The translations under genes and the position numbers were made by a program. A model generated the notes under the pieces. It was not told where the DNA came from and made no database searches. It saw only the letters and a list, made by a program, of their open reading frames with translations. Source: Pseudomonadota bacterium (GTDB taxonomy: Bacteria; Pseudomonadota; Gammaproteobacteria; Burkholderiales; Methylophilaceae). From it: DNA of 64,000 bases. This document shows, one piece after another, positions 8,557-17,001 of this stretch. How positions within the stretch are numbered: position 1 is the first letter of the stretch; each line of letters starts with the position of its first letter. The stretch spans positions 248,001 through 312,000 of the forward strand of contig JAKOVB010000067.1 in the NCBI GenBank assembly GCA_029782295.1. The letters are read 5' to 3'.

Positions 8557-9227
8557 GATGGGTGGCCTTGATACTCTTGTTGCTCAATGTCGGGTTGTTC
8601 GGCTATTTCAAGCTCGGCGCCGATTCGGTCGTCGAGGTTCAGGCCGGGCATGAACCCATCGCACCGGATGATATTCGTCTGCTGACCCCTGATGAACTGG
8701 ACCGGCTACCGAAGAAGCAGAAGCCTGTCGCTACCGCCCCGACACCCGCCGCCCCGCCGCCGCCCCAGACCGCCTGCTATGAGTGGGGCAGTTTTGCTGC
8801 GGCCAATGTGCCCCGTGCCCGTAACATCCTCGACAAGTTCTCCCTGCATGCGGATGTCCACCAGACCGGTTCCCAGGAGGCCACCCGCTACTGGGTCTAT
8901 ATTCCGCCGCTGGCGACCCCCGATAAGGCTCAGGCCAAGAACGCCGAAGTCCGAGCCTTGGGCGTGGACGAGAGTTTCGTGGTGCAGGAGCCGCAATGGC
9001 ACAACGCGATTTCCTTCGGCGTGTTCAAGGACGAATCCCTGGCGACCAAGTTGCTGAACGACTTGCATGCCAAGGGCGTGAAGTCGGCGGTCAAGGGCGT
9101 GCGAAACCATGAAAATGGCCAATCCAGCTTCCTGATCCGCGATGTCACCGAGGCAGTGGCAAGCGACATCGGCAATCTGCAGCCGGATTTCCCCGGCAGC
9201 GAACTCAAGAAGGTAACTTGCCCTTAG
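8553..9227 (+). CDS. Membrane-anchored SPOR-domain protein
   Basis: A 224-aa protein starting MRWVALILLL, with one N-terminal membrane helix, a proline/alanine-rich linker (residues about 60-75) and a C-terminal domain of about 120 residues. YEWGSFAAANVPRAR, YWVYIPPL and ISFGVFKDESLATKLLNDL match the two repeats of a SPOR domain. SPOR domains bind denuded peptidoglycan, mostly at the division site. The ATG overlaps the coaX stop. An in-frame start 24 nt earlier exists but would lie inside coaX. Function beyond peptidoglycan binding is unknown. Confidence 0.85.
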   Translation: MRWVALILLLLNVGLFGYFKLGADSVVEVQAGHEPIAPDDIRLLTPDELDRLPKKQKPVATAPTPAAPPPPQTACYEWGSFAAANVPRARNILDKFSLHADVHQTGSQEATRYWVYIPPLATPDKAQAKNAEVRALGVDESFVVQEPQWHNAISFGVFKDESLATKLLNDLHAKGVKSAVKGVRNHENGQSSFLIRDVTEAVASDIGNLQPDFPGSELKKVTCP

Positions 9228-9235
9228 GAGGCTAC

Positions 9236-9382
9236 ATGGGACTGCTCAGGTCAGCGGTAAAGCAGGTAGTGAAGAAGGTTGTGATGGCGGCGGCGGTCGT
9301 GGTCGCCAAGCGCGTGGCGACCAGAGTCGCGCACAAGATGGCCGGAAAAGCGACGCGGGGACAGGAACCGCCCGCACGCTGA
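9236..9382 (+). CDS. 48-aa cationic small protein
   Basis: A short ORF with an ideal Shine-Dalgarno sequence (AGGAGG at 9226-9231) 4 nt before ATG 9236. The peptide begins MGLLRSAVKQVVKKVVMAAA and ends GQEPPAR. It is rich in Val, Ala, Lys and Arg with almost no acidic residues and would form an amphipathic or membrane-inserting helix. It follows the SPOR gene by 8 nt and ends 2 nt before the convergent FAD-oxidase stop. I do not recognise a family. The strong ribosome site, the operon position and the clean fit between neighbours argue that it is translated. Confidence 0.6.
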   Translation: MGLLRSAVKQVVKKVVMAAAVVVAKRVATRVAHKMAGKATRGQEPPAR

Positions 9383-9384
9383 AA

Positions 9385-10752
9385 TCAGGGGAACAGTTTC
9401 CCGGGGTTCAGGATGTTGTGTGGGTCGAGCGTAAGCTTGATCCCCTTCATCACGCCGATGGTCGTGGCATCGATCTCGCGTGGCACGAACGGCCGCTTGG
9501 CCATCCCCACGCCATGCTCGCCAGAAAGCGTGCCATCCAGTGATAACACCAGCGAAAATACTTCGTCGAGGCATGACTCGGCGCGTTTCATCTCTTCCGG
9601 ATCATCCGGGTTTACCAGCAGATTCACATGAATGTTGCCGTTGCCGGCGTGACCGAAATTGACGTTGGCGATCTGGTAGCGTGACGCCAGCGCCTCGATG
9701 CCGCCGAGCAGTTCAGGCAGGCGGGAAACGGGCACGGCCACGTCCTCGTTGATCTTCTTCGGCGCCACGTCGCGCAGCAGCGGAGAAAGGGCCTTGCGGG
9801 CCGCCCAGAGTGCCTTGGTGTCGCCCGCTTCCTTCGCTTCGATCAGGCCGTCGATCTGGCAGGCCTTGATCACGGCTTCGGTCGCTTCCGCCACTTCGCT
9901 CTGCGAGCCATCCACCTCGATCATCAGCAGCGCACGCATGTCTTCCGGCAGCATGCCCGGGTGACGTCCGCGGATCAGGTTGAGGGCGTTGTTGTCGAGG
10001 AATTCCAGCGCTGACGGGATGAACGGCTGCGCCATGATGGCTGCGATGGCGTGGGCGCAACTGACGGTATCCTTGAACTGCGCTGTGATGCCGCCGGTAG
10101 TGCGCGGCAGCGGGGTGAGCTTGAGCGTGGCTTCGACGATCACCGCCAGCGTGCCCTCGGACCCCACAATCAGGCGCGTCAGGTCATAACCCACCACGCC
10201 CTTGGTGGTGTAGCAGCCGGTCCGGATCAACTCGCCGGCGCCGGTCACGGCCTTCAGGCCCAGCACGTGGTCGCGTGCCACGCCGTACTTGACGGCATGC
10301 GGGCCAGCGGCACAGGTGGCGAGATTGCCGCCGATGCTGCAATACGGCGCGCTGGAAGGGTCCGGCGGCCAGAAAAAGCCCTTGGGCTTCAGCGCGTCCT
10401 GCAATTCCTGATTCAGCACGCCGGGCTCGATAATCGCCATGCGGTTATCCAGGTCCAGCGAAATGAACCGGTTCATGCGCTCCAGCGACAGGGCAATCCC
10501 GCCCTGTTCCGGTACGCTTCCCCCGGCCGTCCCCGTACCGCGACCACGCGGCACCAGCGGCACCTTGTGGTCGTGACACAGTTTGACGACCGTCTGCACT
10601 TCCTCGGCGTTCAGTGGAAACACCACCGCCAGTGGCGGGCGGAAGTTGCGGGAGTTGTCGTAGGCGTAGGCGTAGCAATCAACCGGATCGGTATACAACC
10701 GATCCGGGGTGAATTGCGACTGGAGTGCGGACAGCAGGCTGGCCGGCAGCAT
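9385..10752 (-). CDS. FAD-linked oxidase, GlcD / D-lactate dehydrogenase type
   Basis: A 455-aa flavoprotein. It has an N-terminal PCMH-type FAD-binding domain (PRGRGTGTAGGSVPEQGGIA, then YCSIGGNLATCAAGPHAVKYG) and a C-terminal FAD-oxidase domain ending HGVGMAKRPFVPREI and ILNPGKLFP. Such enzymes oxidise 2-hydroxyacids such as glycolate or D-lactate to the 2-oxoacid. The exact substrate is open because GlcE and GlcF partners are not adjacent. The frame extends far upstream, but ATG 10750-10752 (MLPASLLSAL) is the family start. It sits 8 nt after lpdA and may be co-transcribed with the pyruvate dehydrogenase genes. Confidence 0.88.
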   Translation of the reverse strand: MLPASLLSALQSQFTPDRLYTDPVDCYAYAYDNSRNFRPPLAVVFPLNAEEVQTVVKLCHDHKVPLVPRGRGTGTAGGSVPEQGGIALSLERMNRFISLDLDNRMAIIEPGVLNQELQDALKPKGFFWPPDPSSAPYCSIGGNLATCAAGPHAVKYGVARDHVLGLKAVTGAGELIRTGCYTTKGVVGYDLTRLIVGSEGTLAVIVEATLKLTPLPRTTGGITAQFKDTVSCAHAIAAIMAQPFIPSALEFLDNNALNLIRGRHPGMLPEDMRALLMIEVDGSQSEVAEATEAVIKACQIDGLIEAKEAGDTKALWAARKALSPLLRDVAPKKINEDVAVPVSRLPELLGGIEALASRYQIANVNFGHAGNGNIHVNLLVNPDDPEEMKRAESCLDEVFSLVLSLDGTLSGEHGVGMAKRPFVPREIDATTIGVMKGIKLTLDPHNILNPGKLFP

Positions 10753-10760
10753 CGTGGGAT

Positions 10761-12539
10761 TTACTTCTTGCGCGGCGGCATCAGGTCGGTAATCGTGCCT
10801 TCCGCCATTTCCGCGGCGAAACACACGGTTTCCGACAGGGTCGGGTGGGCATGGATGGTGAGGCCGATATCTTCGGCATCCGCACCCATCTCGATCGCCA
10901 GCACGGCTTCGGCCAGCAGTTCGCCGGCGTTGGGGCCGACGATGCCTGCGCCGATGATGCGGCGGGTGCCCTTTTCCATGATCAGCTTGGTGCTGCCTTC
11001 GGTACGCCCGATGGACAGTGCGCGTCCGCTGGCGACCCATGGGAAGCTGGCCTTCTCGATTTCGATGCCCTTGGCCTTGGCGTCGGTCTCGCTGATGCCG
11101 GCCCAGGCTACTTCGGGGTCGGTGTAGGCCACGGACGGGATCGCCAGAGCCTGGAACTCGACCTTGTGGCCGTCGATCACTTCGGCTGCCACCTTGCCTT
11201 CATGCACGGCCTTGTGGGCGAGCATGGGCTGGCCGACGATGTCGCCGATGGCGAAGATGTGCGGCACGTTGGTGCGCTGCTGCTTGTCGACAGGGATGAA
11301 CCCATATTCGTTGACGAACACGCCGGCCTTCTCGGCGCCGATGTTCTTGCCGTTGGGACGGCGGCCGATGGCGACCAGCACGCGGTCGTAGACCTGCGGT
11401 TCGATGGCTTGCTCACCGTCGAAGGTGACATGGATGCCGTCTTTCTTGGGCTCGAGCTTGGAGACCTTGGTCTTCAGCATGATCTTCTCGAAGCGCTTTT
11501 CCATGCGCTTGTGCAGCGGCTTGACCAGATCGCGGTCGCAGCCGGGGATCAAGCCGTCGGCCAGTTCGACCACGGAGACCTTGGAACCGAACGCGTCATA
11601 CACCGTCCCCATTTCCAGGCCGATGATGCCACCGCCGACGACCAGCATGCGCTTCGGAATGTCTTCCAGCGCCAGGGCGCCGGTGGAGTCCATGATCCGG
11701 CTGTCGTTCTGGTGTTCCGGCGCCAGGCCCGGCATCTTGGTGGCTTGGGAGCCGGCCGCGATGATGGCGTTGTCGAAGGAAACCGTCGTCACCTTGCCAT
11801 CCGCACCGGTCACGGCGAGCTGGTTCGGGTTGGTGAATTCGCCGCGGCCATTGACCACGGTGACGTTGCGCTGCTTGGCGAGGCCGGAAAGGCCGCCGGT
11901 CAGCTTGCCGACCACGTCGTTGGCCTTCCAGTTGCGCAGCTTCTCGATGTCGATCGTGGGCTTGCTGAAAGAAACACCGTGCTCGGCCATTTCTTCTGCT
12001 TCGGTAATCACTTTTGCGGCATGCAGCAAGGCCTTGGACGGGATGCAGCCGACGTTCAGGCAGACGCCGCCAAGGCTCGGATAACGCTCCACCAATACGA
12101 CCTTCTTGCCCAGGTCGGCAGCGCGGAAAGCCGCGGTGTAGCCGCCGGGGCCGGCACCCAGTACCAAGACTTCCGCATGCAAGTCAGACGGACCAGCTGC
12201 GGCGGGCGCAGAGGTCGGGGCAGGTGCCGGGGCTGTTGCCGCAGGCACCGGTGCAGCGGCTGGTGCTTCAGCCTTGGCCGCCGGGGCAGCTTCGGCTGCC
12301 GACGCTTCCAGCGTCAGGATGGCGGAGCCTTTGGCGACCTTGTCGCCGACTTTGACGGTCACGGCCTTGACGGTCCCGGCGTGGGTCGATGGAATATCCA
12401 TCGAGGCCTTGTCGGATTCCAGCGTGATCAGCGAATCGTCGACGTTGATGCTGTCGCCGGGCTTCACGTGGACTTCGATGACGTCGACGCTGTCGAAATT
12501 GCCGATATCCGGCACTGCGATTTCAATGATTTGACTCAT
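10761..12539 (-). CDS. lpdA: Dihydrolipoyl dehydrogenase (E3) with N-terminal lipoyl domain
   Basis: E3 of the pyruvate dehydrogenase complex, about 592 aa. Residues 1-80 are a lipoyl domain with the lipoylated Lys in ESDKASMDIP. An Ala/Pro-rich linker (about 85-120) follows, then the flavoprotein disulfide reductase core: FAD motif GAGPGGYTAAF, redox-active pair in GGVCLNVGCIPSKAL, the second nucleotide fold GGGIIGLEMG, and a C-terminal interface domain with the HAHPTLSE catalytic His. A lipoyl domain fused to E3 is typical of many betaproteobacteria and Neisseria. ATG 12539 is preferred over TTG 12551 because TTGGGAATCGCC before it provides the ribosome site. It reoxidises lipoamide and makes NADH. 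Confidence 0.96.
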   Translation of the reverse strand: MSQIIEIAVPDIGNFDSVDVIEVHVKPGDSINVDDSLITLESDKASMDIPSTHAGTVKAVTVKVGDKVAKGSAILTLEASAAEAAPAAKAEAPAAAPVPAATAPAPAPTSAPAAAGPSDLHAEVLVLGAGPGGYTAAFRAADLGKKVVLVERYPSLGGVCLNVGCIPSKALLHAAKVITEAEEMAEHGVSFSKPTIDIEKLRNWKANDVVGKLTGGLSGLAKQRNVTVVNGRGEFTNPNQLAVTGADGKVTTVSFDNAIIAAGSQATKMPGLAPEHQNDSRIMDSTGALALEDIPKRMLVVGGGIIGLEMGTVYDAFGSKVSVVELADGLIPGCDRDLVKPLHKRMEKRFEKIMLKTKVSKLEPKKDGIHVTFDGEQAIEPQVYDRVLVAIGRRPNGKNIGAEKAGVFVNEYGFIPVDKQQRTNVPHIFAIGDIVGQPMLAHKAVHEGKVAAEVIDGHKVEFQALAIPSVAYTDPEVAWAGISETDAKAKGIEIEKASFPWVASGRALSIGRTEGSTKLIMEKGTRRIIGAGIVGPNAGELLAEAVLAIEMGADAEDIGLTIHAHPTLSETVCFAAEMAEGTITDLMPPRKK

Positions 12540-12551
12540 GGCGATTCCCAA

Positions 12552-13880
12552 TTACAGCAACAGGCGACGAACGTCGGACAGCATCATGCGCAGGTGGCTG
12601 GTGAAGCGGGCGCCGTCGGCACCGTCGATGACGCGGTGGTCGTAGGATAGCGACAGCGGCAGCATCAGGCGCGGTTCGAAAGTCTTGCTCTTGGCGTCCC
12701 ACACCGGCTCGATGCTGGAGCGGGAAACGCCGAGGATCGCGACTTCCGGGCAGTTGATGATGGGCGTGAAGGCCGTCCCGCCAATGCCCCCGAGGCTGGA
12801 AATGGTGAAGCAGCCGCCTTGCATTTCCTCGACCTTGAGCTTGCGCTCACGGGCCTTGGCAGACAGTTCGCCAAGATCGCGGGCGATGTCCAGCACGTCC
12901 TTTTTGTTGACGTCGCGGATCACCGGGACGACCAGGCCATCCGGCGTGTCGCAGGCGAAGCCGACGTGGTAGTACTGCTTGAGGATCAACTCATCGCCTG
13001 CCGGTGACAGCGAGGCATTAAAGTTCGGGTAGGCGCGCAGCGCGTTGACCACTGCCTTCATCAGGAAGGCCAGCATGGTCAGCTTGACGCCGCGTTTGGC
13101 CGCTTCGTCTTGCATGGACTTGCGGAAGTCTTCCAGGTCGGTGATATCGGCATTGTCGAACTGCGTGACGTGCGGTGCCGTGACCCAGTTGCGGTGCAGG
13201 TTCGCGCCGGACAGCTTCTTGATGCGCGACAGCGGCTGGGTTTCGGTGGCGCCGAACTGGCTGAAATCGATGGCCGGCATCGCCAGCACGGAGAGGCCGC
13301 CACCTGTGGCCAGCGCTTCGGCGCGAGGCTTGGTGAGTTCACCCTTGACCCAGGCTTGCACGTCTTCCTTGGTGATGCGACCCTTGGGGCCGGAGCCGGT
13401 GACGCGGGTCAGGTCGGCACCCAGTTCGCGGGCGAACTTGCGCACCGACGGGCTGGCGTGCGGGTTCTTGCCCGGCGCGAATTCAGCGCGGGCAGCGACC
13501 GGGTTCGGCGTGCCTTGCGGTGCGATCGGCTTGGGGACTTCAGGAACCGGTTTGGTTGGCGCCGGCACTTCCGCCGCGGCGACGGAGGTCACCACGGGTG
13601 CGGCGGCAGCCGGTGCCGGCTTGGCGGCTTCGGCAGCACCTTCGCCGGCTTCGACCAGCGCGATCAGCGTCCCTTGGGCGGCTTTGTCGCCGACCTTGAT
13701 CTTGATCTCCTTGACCGTTCCGGAGAACGGCGCGGGGATGTCCATGGAGGCCTTGTCGGACTCCAGGGTGATCAGCGAGTCGTCCTGGTTGACGCTGTCG
13801 CCTGCCTTGACGTGGACTTCGATGACATCGACGGAATCGAAATTGCCGATGTCGGGAACGAGCACTTCCTTGATTGCCAT
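12552..13880 (-). CDS. aceF: Pyruvate dehydrogenase E2, dihydrolipoamide acetyltransferase
   Basis: The 442-aa core subunit of the pyruvate dehydrogenase complex; it transfers the acetyl group to CoA. There is one lipoyl domain (DKASMDIPAPF, residues about 1-80) and an Ala/Pro/Val-rich swinging linker. A peripheral-subunit-binding domain (ASPSVRKFARELGADL to ITKEDVQAWV, about 145-185) and the trimer-forming acyltransferase domain with DHRVIDGADGARF complete it. E. coli has three lipoyl domains; here one on E2 plus one on E3 share the task. It lies 15 nt after aceE in a three-gene operon. Confidence 0.97.
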   Translation of the reverse strand: MAIKEVLVPDIGNFDSVDVIEVHVKAGDSVNQDDSLITLESDKASMDIPAPFSGTVKEIKIKVGDKAAQGTLIALVEAGEGAAEAAKPAPAAAAPVVTSVAAAEVPAPTKPVPEVPKPIAPQGTPNPVAARAEFAPGKNPHASPSVRKFARELGADLTRVTGSGPKGRITKEDVQAWVKGELTKPRAEALATGGGLSVLAMPAIDFSQFGATETQPLSRIKKLSGANLHRNWVTAPHVTQFDNADITDLEDFRKSMQDEAAKRGVKLTMLAFLMKAVVNALRAYPNFNASLSPAGDELILKQYYHVGFACDTPDGLVVPVIRDVNKKDVLDIARDLGELSAKARERKLKVEEMQGGCFTISSLGGIGGTAFTPIINCPEVAILGVSRSSIEPVWDAKSKTFEPRLMLPLSLSYDHRVIDGADGARFTSHLRMMLSDVRRLLL

Positions 13881-13895
13881 TTCCTGTGCTCCTTC

Positions 13896-16553
13896 TTAAG
13901 CCAGCAAGGGGTTGGGTTTGTTGATGTCGATGCCGTACTTCTTGATGGCTTCGCCAGCCTTGGAGGGCGGCAGCTTGCCTTCGTCGGCCAGGGCCTTGAG
14001 GGCAGCCAGCACGACATAGTGGCGATCGACTTCGAAATGCTTGCGCAGCGCTTCGCGGGAGTCGGAGCGGCCGAAGCCGTCAGTCCCCAGCACGACGTAA
14101 CGTTGCGGCACAAAAGCACGGATCTGGTCGGCGTATTCCTTCATGTAGTCGGTAGAGGCGATGACTGGGCCTTCCGCCTTCTTCAGGCACTTCTCGACGT
14201 AGCTTTCCTTCTGCTTCTCTTCCGGATGCAGCATGTTCCAGCGATGGACGTCCAGACCTTCGCGGCGTAGCTCGTTGAAGCTGGTTGCGCTCCAAATGTC
14301 GGCTGACACGCCCCAGTCCTTTTCCAGCAGTTCTGCGGCGGCGATGACTTCGCGCAGAATGACGCCGGAGCCCATGAGCTGGACCTTTGGGCCCTTGGTC
14401 TTGGACTTGGAGAGCGAGTACAGGCCCTTGATGATGCCTTCCTCGGCGCCCTTCGGCATTTCCGGGTGGCTGTAGTTCTCGTTCATCAGGGTCAGGTAGT
14501 AGAACACGTCTTCCTGGTTCTGCACCATGCGGCGCAGGCCGTCCTGCATGATGACCGCCAGTTCGTAGGCGAATGTCGGGTCGTAGGACACGCAGTTCGG
14601 GATCATGGCCGCCATCAGCAGGCTGTGGCCATCCTCGTGCTGCAGGCCTTCGCCGTTCAGCGTGGTGCGGCCGGCGGTCGCGCCCAGCAGGAAGCCGCGG
14701 GCGCGGCTGTCGCCAGCAGCCCAGGCGAGATCGCCGATGCGCTGGAAGCCGAACATCGAGTAGTAGATGTAGAACGGGATCATCTGCACGCCGGTGACGC
14801 TGTAGGAAGTCGCGGCAGCGAGCCAGGACGAGAACGCGCCGGCTTCGTTGATGCCTTCCTCAAGGATCTGACCGCTCTTCGATTCCTTGTAGAACATCAC
14901 CTGGTCGGAGTCGACCGGCTCGTACAGCTGGCCGACGGAGGAGTAGATGCCCAACTGGCGGAACATGCCTTCCATGCCGAAGGTACGGGCTTCGTCAGGG
15001 ACGATGGGCACGACGTACTTGCCGATGTTCTTGTCCTTGACCAGCGTCGACAGGATGCGCACGAAAGCCATCGTGGTGGAGATTTCACGATCGCCGGTGG
15101 CGCCCAGCATGTTATCGAAGGCAGACAGTTCCGGCGTTTGCAGGTCGTTGCCCTTGCGGCGACGGGACGGCATGTAGCCACCCAGCGCAGCGCGGCGCTC
15201 GCGCAGGTATTGCATTTCCGGGCTGTCTTCCGCCGGGCGGTAGAACGGCAGGTGCTCCAGTTCGGCGTCAGTGACCGGAATTTCGAAGCGGTCGCGGAAC
15301 GCGCGCAGCGAATCCATGTCCAGCGCCTTCTGCTGGTGGGTCGGGTTCTGGGCTTCGCCAGCCGCGCCCATGCCATAGCCCTTGACGGTCTTGGCCAGGA
15401 TCACGGTCGGTTGGCCGACATGCTTGGTGGCCGCGTCATACGCAGCAAATACCTTGTGCGGGTCGTGGCCGCCACGGTTCAGGCGCCATATGTCCTGGTC
15501 TGACATGGCGGAGACCATTTCCTTCAGTTCCGGATACTTGCCGAAGAAGTGTTCGCGGGTATACGCGCCACCCTTGGCCTTGAAGTTCTGGTACTCGCCG
15601 TCGACGGCTTCTTCCATGCGCTTGCGCAGCAGGCCGTCCTTGTCCATGGCCAGCAGCGGATCCCAGTAGGAGCCCCAGATGACCTTGAGCACGTTCCAGC
15701 CGGAGCCACGAAAATCGGCTTCCAGTTCCTGGATGATCTTGCCGTTGCCGCGCACCGGGCCGTCGAGACGCTGCAGGTTACAGTTGATCACGAAAATCAG
15801 GTTGTCCAGCTTCTCGCGCGCGGCCAGGGAGATTGCACCCAGCGATTCCGGCTCGTCCATCTCGCCGTCGCCGCAGAATACCCAAACCTTGCGTTGCGAA
15901 GTGTCAGCGATGCCGCGGTCGTGCAGGTACTTGAGAAAACGGGCGGTATAAATGCCCTGGAGCGGGCCGAGACCCATGGACACCGTGGGGAACTGCCAGA
16001 AATCCGGCATCAGCCATGGGTGCGGGTAAGAGGACAGGCCTTTGCCGCCGGTTTCCTGGCGGAAGTTTTCCATCTGTTCTTCGCTGATTCGGCCTTCGAT
16101 GAAGGCGCGGGCATAGATGCCAGGGGAAGAGTGACCTTGGAACAGTACTAGATCGCCGCCGGAAGGATGCTCGGGTGAACGGAAGAAATGGTTGAAGCCG
16201 ACGTCATACAGCGTGGCGGCGGACTGGAAGCTGGCAATGTGGCCGCCCACCCCCGGGGATTTCTCGTTGGCGCGCATCACGGTGGCAATGGCGTTCCAGC
16301 GGATCAGCGCGCGGATGCGGCGCTCCATGTGCGGGTCGCCTGGCAGTTTGGCCTGCAGGTGCGTCGGGATGGTGTTCACATACGCTGTCGTTGCGTTGAA
16401 CGGCAGGTTGGCGCCGGAGCGGCGAGATTTGTCGATCAGCGTTTCCAGCAGGAAATGCGCGCGTTCGGTTCCCTCTTGTTCAAGCACCGCGTCGATGGCG
16501 TCGAGCCATTCTTGCGTTTCCTGAGGATCGATATCGGGGATGGATGATGCCAT
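13896..16553 (-). CDS. aceE: Pyruvate dehydrogenase E1 component, homodimeric type
   Basis: An 885-aa thiamine-diphosphate enzyme that decarboxylates pyruvate and acetylates the E2 lipoyl group. The ThDP motif begins CGDGEMDEPES and extends to FVINCNLQRLDG. The active-site region has GGHIASFQSAATLYDVGFNH, and the C-terminal half carries FYIYYSMFGFQRIGDLAWAAGD. Size and motifs are those of the single-chain homodimeric AceE, not the alpha2beta2 type. It is the first gene of the aceE-aceF-lpdA operon. A candidate -10 (TATACT on this strand, 16610-16615) lies about 57 nt upstream. No PdhR-like regulator is adjacent. Confidence 0.98.
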   Translation of the reverse strand: MASSIPDIDPQETQEWLDAIDAVLEQEGTERAHFLLETLIDKSRRSGANLPFNATTAYVNTIPTHLQAKLPGDPHMERRIRALIRWNAIATVMRANEKSPGVGGHIASFQSAATLYDVGFNHFFRSPEHPSGGDLVLFQGHSSPGIYARAFIEGRISEEQMENFRQETGGKGLSSYPHPWLMPDFWQFPTVSMGLGPLQGIYTARFLKYLHDRGIADTSQRKVWVFCGDGEMDEPESLGAISLAAREKLDNLIFVINCNLQRLDGPVRGNGKIIQELEADFRGSGWNVLKVIWGSYWDPLLAMDKDGLLRKRMEEAVDGEYQNFKAKGGAYTREHFFGKYPELKEMVSAMSDQDIWRLNRGGHDPHKVFAAYDAATKHVGQPTVILAKTVKGYGMGAAGEAQNPTHQQKALDMDSLRAFRDRFEIPVTDAELEHLPFYRPAEDSPEMQYLRERRAALGGYMPSRRRKGNDLQTPELSAFDNMLGATGDREISTTMAFVRILSTLVKDKNIGKYVVPIVPDEARTFGMEGMFRQLGIYSSVGQLYEPVDSDQVMFYKESKSGQILEEGINEAGAFSSWLAAATSYSVTGVQMIPFYIYYSMFGFQRIGDLAWAAGDSRARGFLLGATAGRTTLNGEGLQHEDGHSLLMAAMIPNCVSYDPTFAYELAVIMQDGLRRMVQNQEDVFYYLTLMNENYSHPEMPKGAEEGIIKGLYSLSKSKTKGPKVQLMGSGVILREVIAAAELLEKDWGVSADIWSATSFNELRREGLDVHRWNMLHPEEKQKESYVEKCLKKAEGPVIASTDYMKEYADQIRAFVPQRYVVLGTDGFGRSDSREALRKHFEVDRHYVVLAALKALADEGKLPPSKAGEAIKKYGIDINKPNPLLA

Positions 16554-17001
16554 TAGTGATCTCCTGAGAGTAGCTTCTGTCGTTCGTCGTCGCCTTGGCG
16601 GCCGTTCTGAGTATAATTTGACGAAGCGGTCAGTTAGTCGTAGCCAAGGCCACGCACGAAGGCGCTAGTTTCGCCATTTTGGGGGGGTAGGTCAAGTTTG
16701 TAAGCCATCAGGGTATGGGGGTGAACTGGCCAGAAGGCCTGTCATGGCTGGGTTTCTGCAGTTTGCCGGCTCGGGATAAAATCATGCTGAAATTGCTCTT
16801 TCAAGGGTTGATTAGGATGTTCTGTGTTGTTTTGTCGGCGCATGCTTGGTCTCCCGGCGGTTACGAATCACTTCTAGATTGAGTCAATTGGGCAAGCAAA
16901 CCCCATTGAACTAGCTTCTTAAGGGCTAAGGCTGCTATTGTTTTGGTGGCGTCTGAAACTAGCCATGTGGAAGCACATTCAAATAATCACAAAGGAAAAA
17001 A
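16554..17001. other. Non-coding divergent region between aceE and the M17 peptidase
   Basis: This 448-nt stretch carries no convincing ORF. It holds a possible minus-strand -10 (TATACT, 16610-16615) for aceE without a good -35, a G-run at 16681-16687, and a small GGCC-AGAA-GGCC hairpin at 16728-16739. The ribosome site AAAGGA lies just before the peptidase ATG. Both flanking genes must have their promoters here. I see no recognisable riboswitch or small-RNA structure. Confidence 0.6.

Noticed and set aside
10725-12650. Long plus-strand open frame (641 codons) antisense to lpdA
   Set aside because: It mirrors a high-GC coding strand; lpdA has all cofactor motifs and the antisense frame has none.
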